Counted from the first letter of the stretch, positions 44,288-54,655 are shown. The stretch is 64,000 bases of DNA from Flavobacteriaceae bacterium (GCA_947457615.1 CANGWK010000001.1:198139-262138), one strand, 5' to 3'. The notes: a model not told the origin generated them from the sequence alone. Translations and numbers: made by a program.

Positions 44288-46728
44288 AAATCAACGTTTG
44301 TAACAACTTTTATTGCTCTATATTGTGCTATTGCTTCAAAACTATTCAATATTTTTTGGATAGTTTTTTTTGTGTTTACTAAAGAACCATTTTGCGGAAT
44401 TTTCACCATAATTGTTCGTATATATTCGTTGCGAATTCTATTAATCCCTGGCTCTTCCGGACCAAGTACAGGCATTTGTAAATTTTGATGCAACACCTGA
44501 TATAACCACATAGAACCGTCTTTTAATTTATCAAAATCCTTATGCTTTAAAGTAAGTTTTATCAAACGAAAATACGGTGGATACTTGTAAATAAGTCGTT
44601 CATAAAGTTGTTCTTTGTACATCCCTTCATAATCATTATTTGTAACCTGCTGAATTACATTGTGATTTACATTATAGGTTTGGATGATAACTTTACCACG
44701 TTTATCGGCTCTTCCTGCCCTTCCTGCAACTTGAGTCATCATTTGGAAACTTCTCTCAAAAGCCCTAAAATCCGGATGGTATAACATAGTATCCGCATTC
44801 ATGATTCCAACCAAAGTAACGTTGTCAAAATCCAATCCTTTTGCTAGCATTTGGGTTCCAACCAATATATCTATTTCTCTATTCTTAAAACTATCAATTA
44901 ATTTTTCAAAACTATATTTCCCGCGAGTGGTATCTTGATCCATTCGCTTAATGTTTTTGGTAGGAAATAACTCCGCTAATTCCAATTCAATTTGTTCAGT
45001 ACCAAAACCTTTTGCCGAAATATCAATACTAGAACACGCATGGCAATTAGTTGGTTTTGCAATAGAATAACCGCAATAATGGCAACGCAATTGGTTTTTA
45101 AATTTATGATAAGTTAAACTCACGTTACAACTTGTACATTGCGGAATATGTCCACAGGTGGTACACTCTAAAACTGGAGAAAAGCCGCGTCGATTTTGAA
45201 ACAAAATAATTTGCTCTCCCAAACTTAATGCCTCAGTAATTGCTTCTATTAAAGTAAGACTAAAATGTCCTTTCATTCTTTTTTTGAAGTAATTTTCTTT
45301 TAAATCTACCAATTCAACTTCTGGCAAAGTTGCTTTCCCAAAACGTTCTTTAATGGAAATCAATCCAAATTTTCCCGATTGGGCATTAAAATACGTTTCG
45401 ATACTTGGAGTTGCCGAACCTAATAATACTTTTGCTTTTTGGGCTTGTGCCAAAACAATTGCCGCATCTCTGGCATGGTATCGTGGTGCTGGGTCTTGTT
45501 GCTTGAAGGTTTGCTCGTGTTCCTCATCAATAATAATCAATCCTAAATTGGAAAACGGCAAAAACAAAGCAGACCTTGCTCCTATTACGATTTTGGCTTT
45601 ATCCGATTTTTCTAAAACTTGGCTCCAAACTTCCACCCTTTCGTTATTGGAATATTTTGAATGGAAAACGGCAACTTCATTTCCGAAATGTTGCGTTAGA
45701 CGAGAAACCAGTTGCGTTGTAAGCGCAATTTCGGGCAATAAATACAAAACTTGCTTATCTTGAGCCAAATAATTTTCAATAAGTTTAGTATAAATTTCGG
45801 TTTTACCCGAAGATGTTACTCCATGCAAAAGCGAAACTTCTTTAGTTTTAAAACTTTCTACAATTTCAATATAAGCATGCTGTTGCGCCTCACTTAATAT
45901 TAAATTAGTTTCTGCTTTGTTGCTATCAAAATTTACTCTGTCTTGCTGCAGATGGTATTCTTCAAAAATATTTTTATCAACTAATGCTTTAATCACTGCT
46001 GCAGAAACTTGAGAAACTTCAGTCAATTGCTTTACCGAAATTGGCTTTTTTTCTTTGGCGTTCAACTGAAAATAATGCATTAATAAATCTTTCTGTTTGG
46101 CTCCTTTAAGAAAATCTAATAATGCTATTAAACTAGCATCAGATGTATAATCTTCATGCAAACGGAGGTAGCGAATTAACTTCGGTTTGTATTCTTCTTG
46201 CATTTCTTCTTGCAAGGAAAGCAAGTCTTTGTTGAGCAGTTTTTGAACAATTGGAAAAATATTTTTCTTGTTCAAAATTGCCATAATGTCCTGCACTTTC
46301 AACGAACTTTGTTGCTGTAATGCTTCATAAATTAAGAATTCGTCATCGGACAATTCTTTAACATCGAAGTTCAAATCTTTATTTGAAGAAATTATGGTTT
46401 CACTTTCTAAAATAAAAGCGGAAGGCATTGCACCACGATATACATCACCAATTGAACACATATAATAAGAAGAAATCCATTGCCAATGAGCTATCTGAAA
46501 CTCATTTACTAAAGGCTTTTCGTCTAATATCTGATGGATTTCTTTGGCTTCGTATAATGTTGGTGGCACCTGATGGAGATCAATAACCAAGGCGGTGTAT
46601 ATTTTGCTTTTACCGAAAGGTACCGCAACGCGCATTCCCTTTTGAATATAATTATATTCGGCTTCCGAAACTCTGTAGGTGAAAGTTTTTGGTAATGAAA
46701 GCGGCAAAAGTACTTCGATGAAATTCAT
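44281..46728 (-). CDS. priA: Primosomal replication-restart helicase PriA
   Basis: An 815-residue superfamily 2 helicase. The N-terminal DNA-binding domain (MNFIEVLLPLSLPKTFTYRV) precedes the helicase with Walker A GVTSSGKTEIYTKL at ~300 and DEEH (IIDEEHEQTFKQQ). Zinc-binding Cys clusters follow (CTTCGHIPQCTSCNVSLTYHK and CHYCGYS, CHACSS), then motif V/VI (GTQMLAKGLDFDNVTLVG, QVAGRAGRADKRGKV). It restarts stalled forks. Upstream of the start codon lies a G-rich heptad repeat (46736-46798). Confidence 0.96.
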   Translation of the reverse strand: MNFIEVLLPLSLPKTFTYRVSEAEYNYIQKGMRVAVPFGKSKIYTALVIDLHQVPPTLYEAKEIHQILDEKPLVNEFQIAHWQWISSYYMCSIGDVYRGAMPSAFILESETIISSNKDLNFDVKELSDDEFLIYEALQQQSSLKVQDIMAILNKKNIFPIVQKLLNKDLLSLQEEMQEEYKPKLIRYLRLHEDYTSDASLIALLDFLKGAKQKDLLMHYFQLNAKEKKPISVKQLTEVSQVSAAVIKALVDKNIFEEYHLQQDRVNFDSNKAETNLILSEAQQHAYIEIVESFKTKEVSLLHGVTSSGKTEIYTKLIENYLAQDKQVLYLLPEIALTTQLVSRLTQHFGNEVAVFHSKYSNNERVEVWSQVLEKSDKAKIVIGARSALFLPFSNLGLIIIDEEHEQTFKQQDPAPRYHARDAAIVLAQAQKAKVLLGSATPSIETYFNAQSGKFGLISIKERFGKATLPEVELVDLKENYFKKRMKGHFSLTLIEAITEALSLGEQIILFQNRRGFSPVLECTTCGHIPQCTSCNVSLTYHKFKNQLRCHYCGYSIAKPTNCHACSSIDISAKGFGTEQIELELAELFPTKNIKRMDQDTTRGKYSFEKLIDSFKNREIDILVGTQMLAKGLDFDNVTLVGIMNADTMLYHPDFRAFERSFQMMTQVAGRAGRADKRGKVIIQTYNVNHNVIQQVTNNDYEGMYKEQLYERLIYKYPPYFRLIKLTLKHKDFDKLKDGSMWLYQVLHQNLQMPVLGPEEPGINRIRNEYIRTIMVKIPQNGSLVNTKKTIQKILNSFEAIAQYRAIKVVTNVDFY

Positions 46729-46735
46729 TGATAGT

Positions 46736-46798
46736 TTGGGTACTGGGTTTTGGATATTGGGTATTGGGTACTGGTTTTAGGGTACGAGATTTTGGGTT
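46736..46798. repeat. G-rich heptad tandem repeat upstream of priA
   Basis: Nine consecutive units in register: TTGGGTA, CTGGGTT, TTGGATA, TTGGGTA, TTGGGTA, CTGGTTT, TAGGGTA, CGAGATT, TTGGGTT. The plus strand has at least four GGG runs at short spacing, so a G-quadruplex on the priA template strand is possible. Confidence 0.8.
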
Positions 46799-46813
46799 TA
46801 CAACCAAATTAAA

Positions 46814-47245
46814 TTACTTTACCCTATACCAATATTGTGTTCTTCCAAAAAGTGAAATTCCTAGGTAACCTCTCACTTTTAGTTTATCTTTAGATACTAA
46901 TGTTATATAACATTTGTATAGTTTTCCGTTTTTGGGATCTAAGATCTCACCCCCGTTATATTCGGAGCCCTCTTTGGTTAATCCTTTTATAAAAACAATT
47001 CCTAAAATAGGTTTGTCTTTATCAGACCCTTCACACAAAACACATTTTTTATTTCGGTTTTGTGGCTCTAAAATTTCTACTATTTTACCGTAAATTTTGC
47101 CTTCTTTTTCGTAAACCTCTACAATTCCTTTTTCTTTTTTGGTTTCATCGTCCACAGTTTTCCACCTTCCTAAAACAGATTGTGAAAAAGAAAATTGAAT
47201 TGCTAAAAAAAAGGAAAATAATATAAATTTTTTATTGTTTATCAT
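46814..47245 (-). CDS. Exported DUF2147 protein
   Basis: A 143-residue small exported protein. The signal peptide is FILFSFFLAIQFSFSQ, followed by the DUF2147 core: VLGRWKTVDDETKKEKGIVEVYEKEGKIYGKIVEIL, GIVFIKGLTKEGSEYNGGEILDPKNGKLYKCYI and RGYLGISLFGRTQYWYRV. This lipocalin-like fold is widespread in Bacteroidota and Proteobacteria but its ligand is unknown. The start overlaps the end of the YihY gene by 14 nt, so the two are probably translated in coupled fashion. Confidence 0.9.
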   Translation of the reverse strand: MINNKKFILFSFFLAIQFSFSQSVLGRWKTVDDETKKEKGIVEVYEKEGKIYGKIVEILEPQNRNKKCVLCEGSDKDKPILGIVFIKGLTKEGSEYNGGEILDPKNGKLYKCYITLVSKDKLKVRGYLGISLFGRTQYWYRVK

Positions 47246-48188
47246 TAGAATTGTTTTTTAGGTATTTAATTTCTTCTTGTTTGCTTAACCTATAAATTGT
47301 TGCATTTAGTTCGAATCCTAAAAGCAGAATCATACTATTAATCCATATAAAAAACATAACAATTAATAAGGTTCCTATAGATCCGTATAATTCATTGTAT
47401 TTAGAAAATTTAACAACCCAAATTCCAAAAATGTACGATGTTAAAATTGTTAATAGGGTAGTAAAAACGGATCCTATAGAAATAAAAGAACGTTTTCCTT
47501 CTTGCTTAGTTCCGAATTTAAACAACAAGGAAGTGGTAATTAGAATCATTAAAATCACAAAGGCATACCGTCCCGTTTCTATTAAATGGATATTATTGGA
47601 TAATACATCTTGAATTTTTGTTTTTTGAATAAAAACTTCAAAAATCACAATCGCTGCAACAGTAATTATCAAAATTAAAGAAAGTACGATAGACAATCCT
47701 AAGGAAATAAAATATTGCCGAAAATATCTTCGCTTTAAAGTTACATGATGGGAACTTTCAAAACCTCCAAGAATTGCATTTACGCCATTTGCCATTAGAA
47801 AAATAGCCATAAAAAAACCAGTAGAAAGCAATCCAGAATGACTATTGTGCAAGATATCGAATATTATTTTAGACACCGCATCAAAGGTAGTTGGTGGCAA
47901 ACTATGGTATACAAAATCCATAAAATCCTCTTGAAAACCTTCTATTGGAATATACGGAATTAAGTTAAGAATGAATAAGGCAAATGGAAATAGCGCCATA
48001 AAAAAACTAAACGCAATGGCTGAAGCGCGATAGGAAACGGCACCTTCTACAATTCCGATGGTGTAAAGTTCCAACAATTCGTAAAGCGATAAGCCAAATA
48101 ACCAAGGTAATTTTATAGATTTACCTAGCAAGACTATTTGCTTTACTAAAGGAATTTTTAATAATTTATCTTCAATTTCTTTACTCAT
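47232..48188 (-). CDS. YihY/BrkB-family inner-membrane protein
   Basis: A 318-residue membrane protein with about six hydrophobic segments. The signature region is SYRASAIAFSFFMALFPFALFILNLIPYIPI at ~55-85, then NGVNAILGGFESSHHV and near the end YGSIGTLLIVMFFIWINSMILLLGFELNATI. Once proposed as ribonuclease BN, the family is now seen as a membrane protein of unknown transport or envelope role. The gene is between nadC and the DUF2147 gene, with 32 nt from nadC. Confidence 0.93.
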   Translation of the reverse strand: MSKEIEDKLLKIPLVKQIVLLGKSIKLPWLFGLSLYELLELYTIGIVEGAVSYRASAIAFSFFMALFPFALFILNLIPYIPIEGFQEDFMDFVYHSLPPTTFDAVSKIIFDILHNSHSGLLSTGFFMAIFLMANGVNAILGGFESSHHVTLKRRYFRQYFISLGLSIVLSLILIITVAAIVIFEVFIQKTKIQDVLSNNIHLIETGRYAFVILMILITTSLLFKFGTKQEGKRSFISIGSVFTTLLTILTSYIFGIWVVKFSKYNELYGSIGTLLIVMFFIWINSMILLLGFELNATIYRLSKQEEIKYLKNNSNDKQ

Positions 48189-48220
48189 ATTTTTTCTGCA
48201 ACAAAAGACAAGGATTAAAA

Positions 48221-49078
48221 TTAAACCGCTTTCAAACTCAAATCCATATTATAAACCGAATGCGTTAAAGCACCAGAAGAAATATAATTTACTCCGCAAT
48301 TAGCATATTCAAGAATAGTGTTTTCATTTATATTTCCAGAAGATTCTGTAAGACATTGGTCGCCAATTAACTCAACCGCAATTTTAGTGTCTTCAAAATT
48401 AAAGTTATCAATCAATATTCTAAACACTCCATCATTTTGTAGAATTTCTTTTATTTCATTAAGATTTCTAGCCTCAACAACTATTTTTAAATCCTTATTA
48501 TTGGACTTCAAATATTCTTTGGTTTTGATTATTGCGTTGGTAATTCCACCAGCAAAATCAATATGATTGTCCTTCAACATAATCATATCATACAAAGCAA
48601 AACGATGATTTTCGCCACCACCAATTGTCACTGCCCATTTTTCGCAAGCACGAAATCCAGGAGTGGTTTTTCTAGTGTCTAAAATTTTAGTATTTGTATC
48701 TTTTAAAATATCGGCGTACTTCGAAGTTTTAGTAGCAATAGCACTCATTCGTTGCATCGAATTAAGCACCAATCTCTCCGCTTTTAGGATGGATTGAGAA
48801 CTTCCAGAAACATAAAAAACTACATCGCCAAAGGCAACAGAAGCACCGTCTTGAATAAGAGTTTCAACAACTAAATTAGAATCTACAAAATTAAAAATCA
48901 TTTTTGCAAATGCTACGCCAGCAATTATTCCGGTATCTTTAACTAATAGTTTGGCTTTCCCTTCTGCCGAAGCAGGAACACAGGCCAAAGAAGAATGATC
49001 GCCATCACCTACATCTTCGCGAATAGCATTTTGGATAATTAATTGGAGTTCGTTTTGAAATTGTATTTCAGAAATCAT
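48221..49078 (-). CDS. nadC: Nicotinate-nucleotide pyrophosphorylase (quinolinate PRTase)
   Basis: A 285-residue enzyme of NAD synthesis turning quinolinate and PRPP into nicotinate mononucleotide. Recognised by AIREDVGDGDHSSLACVP, ERLVLNSMQRMSAIATKTSKY, DTRKTTPGFRACEKWAVTIGGGENHRFALYDMIMLKDNHI and the C-terminal GVNYISSGALTHSVYNMDLSL. The start MISEIQ (49078) is preferred to an ATG two codons earlier. The rest of the pathway (nadA, nadB) is outside the window. Confidence 0.96.
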   Translation of the reverse strand: MISEIQFQNELQLIIQNAIREDVGDGDHSSLACVPASAEGKAKLLVKDTGIIAGVAFAKMIFNFVDSNLVVETLIQDGASVAFGDVVFYVSGSSQSILKAERLVLNSMQRMSAIATKTSKYADILKDTNTKILDTRKTTPGFRACEKWAVTIGGGENHRFALYDMIMLKDNHIDFAGGITNAIIKTKEYLKSNNKDLKIVVEARNLNEIKEILQNDGVFRILIDNFNFEDTKIAVELIGDQCLTESSGNINENTILEYANCGVNYISSGALTHSVYNMDLSLKAV

Positions 49079-49230
49079 AATCATTATTTGAAATGCTAAA
49101 ATAATTAAAAAACTTGATTTAGAATGTAACTATTTAAAAATACTAATTTGCTAAAAAAAATTGAACTGGTGAATATTTTTTTATAAAAAAGGATTATATT
49201 TACCTAGTAGTAATTTAAAAAACACTAACA

Positions 49231-49341
49231 ATGGCAAAAAGTCAAGACGCTAAAAAAACAGAAAAAAAGGAACCTCTAAAAACCGCAAAGGAGAAAAAGG
49301 AAGAAAAACGAATTAAAAAAAACACTCCTAAAAGAGATTAA
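49231..49341 (+). CDS. Small Lys-rich protein (36 residues)
   Basis: A short frame, MAKSQDAKKTEKKEPLKTAK..., 36 residues, about 45% Lys and 17% Glu, with a stop and a strong terminator only 2 nt later (49343-49390). The isolated position, good start and own terminator support a real gene. Similar tiny Lys-rich proteins occur in flavobacteria, probably binding nucleic acid or ribosomes; function unknown. Confidence 0.6.
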   Translation: MAKSQDAKKTEKKEPLKTAKEKKEEKRIKKNTPKRD

Positions 49342-49342
49342 T

Positions 49343-49390
49343 AAACTGCTCCTCAATTGTTTTTCATTTGAGGAGTTTTATTTTTTTTTA
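49343..49390 (+). terminator. Terminator after the small Lys-rich gene
   Basis: Stem CTCCTCAA / TTTGAGGAG flanked by A- and T-runs, loop of ~12 nt, and a 10-nt T run. Confidence 0.9.
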
Positions 49391-49555
49391 AAATAAATTA
49401 TCTGTTAAGTTCATCTAATAATCAACAACTTAATAAATTAATATTATAAATTAAAATATGTCAAATAAACAAAATTGTTTTTTTTATCCTACAAAGTATT
49501 TCATTTTCATACAAAAAAATAATATTGCAGAAATTTTTTCAATAAAAAAATATAG

Positions 49556-49563
49556 TACTTTTG
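49556..49563 (+). promoter_or_regulatory. Candidate -7 box just before the large T9SS protein gene
   Basis: TACTTTTG fits TAnnTTTG but ends only 4 nt before the ATG at 49568, so the transcript would start at or near the start codon (leaderless or nearly so). The nearest TTG is 28 nt upstream (49525-49527). Confidence 0.35.
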
Positions 49564-49567
49564 TTTT

Positions 49568-52500
49568 ATGAAAAAATCCCTATTTCTACCTATTCTATTT
49601 ATCTTATTATTTTCAATAAATTGTTTTTCACAGTTTAGTAAAACCCATTATATTCCACCATTATCAAATTCCGATAGTCAAGAACCTCAGGATCAATATA
49701 TTTACATCTCCTGCCCTAGCGAAACACCTGTTAGCTTTGTTATACAAGAAATTGGAGGCTCATCCACTTCAGGATTTGTAAGCAGAGATAATCCATATGC
49801 TTACTATATAGGAACTGGATTTGACACACATTTATTAATTTCGCAAGGTGATGTAAACAACATTAAAAATAATAAAGGATACATTATTAATGCGCAAGAT
49901 TTAATTTATGCAAATGTTAGATTAACTTCTACAACGCAAAATTATCAAGCTGGCGGATTAGTATCTAAAGGTAGCGCTGCACTTGGAACTCATTTTAGAA
50001 TAGGAGCTTTTATTAACACGGGGGCGCCAACAACTTCATCAAACCATTATACTTTTGCCACAATTTTGGCAACAGAAAATAATACTATTATTTCATTTGC
50101 TGACATAAAACCAGGAGTTCAACTTATTAATAATACTGCTGCAGGAAGCAATCCTACAAACATTACATTAAATGCAGGTGAAAGTTTTGCGATGGCAGTT
50201 GTAGGGCCAAATACAGCAAACAAAGACGGTTTAATTGGTGCATCAATAACTTCTAATAAACCAATTGCTGTAAACTGTGGTTCTTTTGCAGGATCAAACG
50301 GTACAACCACAAATCTAGATTTAGGAATGGATCAAATAGTATCTGCTGAAAGAACAGGTATGGAGTATATTTTTGTGAAAGGCTCTGGAGTTGATGCAAC
50401 AGAAAGACCTCTTTTAATTGCTGATTTAGACAACACTGAAATATTTATAAATGGAAGTACAACTCCTATTGCCACTTTAAATTCAGGTCAATATATTGCC
50501 TTAAATGGTTCTGATTTCTCTTCAAATGGTAATCTTTATGTTAGGAGTTCTAAGAATATTTTTGCTTATCAAGGAATTGGAGGATCCAGCAGTCAAGCCA
50601 ATCAAAATATGTGTTTTGTACCTCCTATAAGTTGTCAAACTCCTAAATCTATTAATAACATCCCTAAGATTAATGAAGTGGGAAGTTTAACTGATTTTTT
50701 AGGTACCGTTTGTATTGTTACCAAAACTGGTGCTTCTCTAACTTTTATAATTGATGGAGTAAGCTATACTTTTGCTAATTTACCCACAAGCTTGAACGTG
50801 ACAGGTCCGTTGGTTGTAACTGGAAACCCAAATTTTGTAAGCTACACCATTCAAGGATTAACAGGAAATGTTTCTGTTTTTTCTACAGAACAAGTTTATG
50901 TTTCCTATTATGGTTCCAGTGGAGCAGCTACTTACGGTGGCTATTATTCTGGTTTTACCTTTAAACCTGAAATTGTATTTCAACCTGTAGTTACTTCTGT
51001 TTCTAATTGTATTCCGAATATCAATCTTAATGTAAATGCAATAAGCAACTTTGACGTTTATCAATGGTATTTTAATGGAAATTCTATAACAGGTGCAAAT
51101 TCAAATAACTATTCGCCAACGCAACCAGGATATTATAAAATAAAAGCTTCATTAACTGCTTGCGGAATTGATTTTTATTCCGATGAAATTCCCGTAAGCT
51201 CTTGTGCAATTGATACGGATAATGACGGAGTAAATGATAATATTGATATAGATCTCGACAATGATGGTATTTCAAATTGTAATGAATCCCTAGGAGACCA
51301 AAGCATTTCTTTGGCAAATAATAGTACTGGAACAATTAGTTTAGGCGCTTATTCCAATACATTTAATGGTGTAATAACCACTTCAACGGCAGCAACTACA
51401 ACTCCATTTATTGGAAATTCAGATGGTAGTTTTATTTCTGAAATTCCTTCTGGAAAAACTAGTTTCGTAAAATATGCCATGAATTTTACGCAACCTATAT
51501 CCCTTGAAATGGACTATGTTACCAATGCAAATTCAACGGACTTATTAGATTCAAATGGTGACTTTATTCTTAATTCGCCTATTAATAAAACGATTACTAT
51601 ATTAAATCCAAATAATCAACTGTTGATTGATACTAATTATGACGGAATATACGAAAGTGGCGTTGCACAATATTCCTCTTTTGAAATTCGATTTCGTTTA
51701 AATAATACAATTCCTTTAGCAGCTGGATCTGGAACCTTTAAATTTTTAACCAATAATTCGGATTCTATTATTTTCACTCATAAAAACCTTTCGGATTCCG
51801 ATGGTAACAGAGCAACTTTTAAATTGCATGCTACCTGTTTAACTAAGGATTCCGACGGGGATGGCGTTCCAGATCAAGCTGATTTAGACAGTGATAACGA
51901 TGGGATTACAGATATAATAGAAGCTCAAGGGCCAATTTTCATTCCTATTTCAAATGTTGATGCCAACAAAGATGGAATGGACGATGCTTTTGGAACCGGA
52001 ATAACTCCCAAAGATTCGGATAATGATTTAGTTTTAGATTATTTAGATTTAGATTCTGATAATGATGGGATTTATGATTTAAATGAGTCTGGTTCTACAG
52101 CATTAGATGTGAATTTAGATGGTGTTATAGACGGAAATACTTTTGGTGTAAACGGATTAGCTGATTCCGTTGAAACTACACCGAATAGTATCCTATTAAA
52201 TTATATAGTTGCCGATACAGATGGCGATGCACTTAATAATTATTTGGAAAAAGATAGTGACGCCGACGGTTGCAATGATGTAGTTGAAGCTGGATACACC
52301 CTATTTGATAGTAGCGCTGGAACTTTAGGAACTTCAACTCCTTCAATTGTGAATGCAAACGGAATTGTAACAAGCGGCCCTACATATATAATTCCGAATC
52401 AAGATTATGTTATTAGTGCGCCAATTATTATTTCTGTGCAACCGCAAGACAAAATTACTTGTGAAAATCAAAGTGCTACTTTTACCATTACTACTAATGC

Positions 52501-54655
52501 CGTTACTTCCTACCAGTGGTTAGTATATAACGGAACTGCATGGACTAATGTGAGTACTATTCCAATTTATTCAGTAGTAACAACCAGTACAACTAGTACT
52601 CTAACAATTTCAAGCGTAAGCCCATCCATGAGTGGCTATAAGTATAAAGTTATTTTGAACAAAAACGGAAATAAATGCGGCATGATATCTGCGGAAGCAA
52701 TACTTACAACTTATGCATTGCCTGTAATAACAAGCCCAATTACATTAAAACAATGTGATACTGATTTGGATGGAATTTCCGATTTTAATTTAACGGTAAA
52801 TAACCCTCAAATATCTAACAATTTTGCAACAGAAACTTTTACTTATTTCACAACCCAAGCCGGAGCAGATACTAATGATGCTTTAGTTAAAATTCCTAAT
52901 CCAATAATTTATACAGGAAGTAGCGGAGTCGTTTGGGTGCGAGTTGAGAATGTAAATGGCTGTTTTAGTGTGGGTCAAATAAATTTAATTGTTTCGGTTA
53001 CTCAAGTAAATGCAGCAACTTTTCAAAGATCTTTTACCCTTTGTGATGACTCAGTTGCAGGCATTTCATCGGATACGGATGGAACTTCTGTGTTTGATTT
53101 TAGCAGCGTGACTAATGATATTACTGCAATATTACCTATTCCAAGTACAAATTACACCATAAAATATTATGCAAATAATGCTGATGCTTTGTCACAAACC
53201 AATGCCATTAATCCAGCTGCATACAGAAATACTACCATTAACCAACAATTAATTTATGTTAGAATTGATAGTAATAATTACCAAGGATGTTTTGGTTTAG
53301 GTCCATTAATTACAATAACTGCAGAGGCATTACCAGTAGCAACGCCTGTAAATTCTGCAAAAATTATTCGTCATTGCGATGATGATCACGATGGTAGTTA
53401 CACCTTTGACACATCTACAATTGAAGCAACAATTTTAAACGGACAAACCAACAAAACCGTAACTTATTTCGATTCAACAGGAACTCCTTTAGCTCCGCCA
53501 ACTCCAAACTTTACGGTATTTACCTCCAAAACAATAACGGTTAGAGTAACCAATAATGTAACGCAAGCATCTAACGGACCTTGTTATGATGAAGAAACGA
53601 TAACTTTCATTGTGGATGATTTGCCTGAAATATTCCCCTTAGTGCCTGCACAATTGATAAAGTGTGATGACGAAGTAAATCCCGCATTGCAAAACGGAAT
53701 TTATCCATTTGACACTACTAGTTTTGAAAATATTCTATTAGGATCACAAACAGGCATGGACATCTCGTTTACTTTACAAAATGGTCAAGTAGTTCCGCAT
53801 CTTCCTACCACATTTAACACTGGAAATCAAAATGTAATAGTTACTATAACTAATCCTTTAAACACTAGCTGTCCTGCAACTACCACATTAAATTTTGTAG
53901 TAAATCCGATACCAAATATTGATTTAAATCCAAATGGATGGGCAAATGAATTAGTTTGTTCTAATCTTCCAACATTTACTGCCACAATAAATGCAGGAGT
54001 ACTAAACGGAACCCCAACCAGCAACTTTACCTACCAATGGTATTTAAATAGTGTTATAATTCCTGGGGCAACTAATTATAACTTAACCGTTAGTGCAGGC
54101 GGTAGTTATTCTGTTAAAGTGACAAATAATTCCGGCTGTTCTAAATCTAGAACAATCGAAGTTACATCCTCAGTTATAGCTTCTATAGAGCACGTTAATA
54201 TTGTAGATCTGACTAATTTAAATACTGTTGAAGTAGATGTAATTGGTAACGGAATTTACATGTACAGCATTGAAGATACTTATGGACCCTATCAATTTTC
54301 TAATTTTTTCGAAAATGTACCCATTGGAATACATACGGTTTATGTTAAAGATTTGAATGGATGCGGAATTGCACAAAAAACAATCTCAGTTCTTGGCGCA
54401 CCTAAATATTTTACTCCAAATGGAGATGGATTTAATGATTATTGGAATATTAAAGGAGCAAATGATAAATTCTATTCTAATTCTATTATTAAAATTTTTG
54501 ATCGCTACGGTAAATTAATTAAACTATTTACTCCTATAGAAGATGGCTGGGATGGTATTTATAATGGAACTTTAGCACCTGCAGATGATTATTGGTACAA
54601 CATTCAATTTGATGATGGCCGAACCGCCAAAGGTCATTTTAGTTTAAATAGATAA
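49568..54655 (+). CDS. Large surface protein with T9SS type B (gliding motility-associated) C-terminal domain
   Basis: A 1695-residue exported protein. The signal peptide is FLPILFILLFSINCFS. Residues ~25-450 look like an IgGFc-binding-type N-terminal region (THYIPPLSN, QYIYISCPSETPVSF). Four blocks of thrombospondin type 3 calcium-binding repeats follow at ~540-900 (DTDNDGVNDNIDIDLDNDG, DSDGDGVPDQADLDSDNDG and others). Ig-like and Cys-containing beta domains fill ~950-1600. The end, YFTPNGDGFNDYWNIKG to GHFSLNR, is the CHU_C / gliding motility-associated domain, a type B sorting signal that anchors cargo at the cell surface. It probably acts in adhesion or gliding. Confidence 0.92.
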   Translation: MKKSLFLPILFILLFSINCFSQFSKTHYIPPLSNSDSQEPQDQYIYISCPSETPVSFVIQEIGGSSTSGFVSRDNPYAYYIGTGFDTHLLISQGDVNNIKNNKGYIINAQDLIYANVRLTSTTQNYQAGGLVSKGSAALGTHFRIGAFINTGAPTTSSNHYTFATILATENNTIISFADIKPGVQLINNTAAGSNPTNITLNAGESFAMAVVGPNTANKDGLIGASITSNKPIAVNCGSFAGSNGTTTNLDLGMDQIVSAERTGMEYIFVKGSGVDATERPLLIADLDNTEIFINGSTTPIATLNSGQYIALNGSDFSSNGNLYVRSSKNIFAYQGIGGSSSQANQNMCFVPPISCQTPKSINNIPKINEVGSLTDFLGTVCIVTKTGASLTFIIDGVSYTFANLPTSLNVTGPLVVTGNPNFVSYTIQGLTGNVSVFSTEQVYVSYYGSSGAATYGGYYSGFTFKPEIVFQPVVTSVSNCIPNINLNVNAISNFDVYQWYFNGNSITGANSNNYSPTQPGYYKIKASLTACGIDFYSDEIPVSSCAIDTDNDGVNDNIDIDLDNDGISNCNESLGDQSISLANNSTGTISLGAYSNTFNGVITTSTAATTTPFIGNSDGSFISEIPSGKTSFVKYAMNFTQPISLEMDYVTNANSTDLLDSNGDFILNSPINKTITILNPNNQLLIDTNYDGIYESGVAQYSSFEIRFRLNNTIPLAAGSGTFKFLTNNSDSIIFTHKNLSDSDGNRATFKLHATCLTKDSDGDGVPDQADLDSDNDGITDIIEAQGPIFIPISNVDANKDGMDDAFGTGITPKDSDNDLVLDYLDLDSDNDGIYDLNESGSTALDVNLDGVIDGNTFGVNGLADSVETTPNSILLNYIVADTDGDALNNYLEKDSDADGCNDVVEAGYTLFDSSAGTLGTSTPSIVNANGIVTSGPTYIIPNQDYVISAPIIISVQPQDKITCENQSATFTITTNAVTSYQWLVYNGTAWTNVSTIPIYSVVTTSTTSTLTISSVSPSMSGYKYKVILNKNGNKCGMISAEAILTTYALPVITSPITLKQCDTDLDGISDFNLTVNNPQISNNFATETFTYFTTQAGADTNDALVKIPNPIIYTGSSGVVWVRVENVNGCFSVGQINLIVSVTQVNAATFQRSFTLCDDSVAGISSDTDGTSVFDFSSVTNDITAILPIPSTNYTIKYYANNADALSQTNAINPAAYRNTTINQQLIYVRIDSNNYQGCFGLGPLITITAEALPVATPVNSAKIIRHCDDDHDGSYTFDTSTIEATILNGQTNKTVTYFDSTGTPLAPPTPNFTVFTSKTITVRVTNNVTQASNGPCYDEETITFIVDDLPEIFPLVPAQLIKCDDEVNPALQNGIYPFDTTSFENILLGSQTGMDISFTLQNGQVVPHLPTTFNTGNQNVIVTITNPLNTSCPATTTLNFVVNPIPNIDLNPNGWANELVCSNLPTFTATINAGVLNGTPTSNFTYQWYLNSVIIPGATNYNLTVSAGGSYSVKVTNNSGCSKSRTIEVTSSVIASIEHVNIVDLTNLNTVEVDVIGNGIYMYSIEDTYGPYQFSNFFENVPIGIHTVYVKDLNGCGIAQKTISVLGAPKYFTPNGDGFNDYWNIKGANDKFYSNSIIKIFDRYGKLIKLFTPIEDGWDGIYNGTLAPADDYWYNIQFDDGRTAKGHFSLNR

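Noticed and set aside
45353..45763. 136-codon frame antisense to priA
   Set aside because: Lies wholly within the conserved helicase part of priA; the translation is the mirror of its motifs.
51220..52270. Repeated DSDNDG-type stretches as a CRISPR or DNA repeat
   Set aside because: They are coding thrombospondin type 3 repeats, with irregular spacing and variable DNA.
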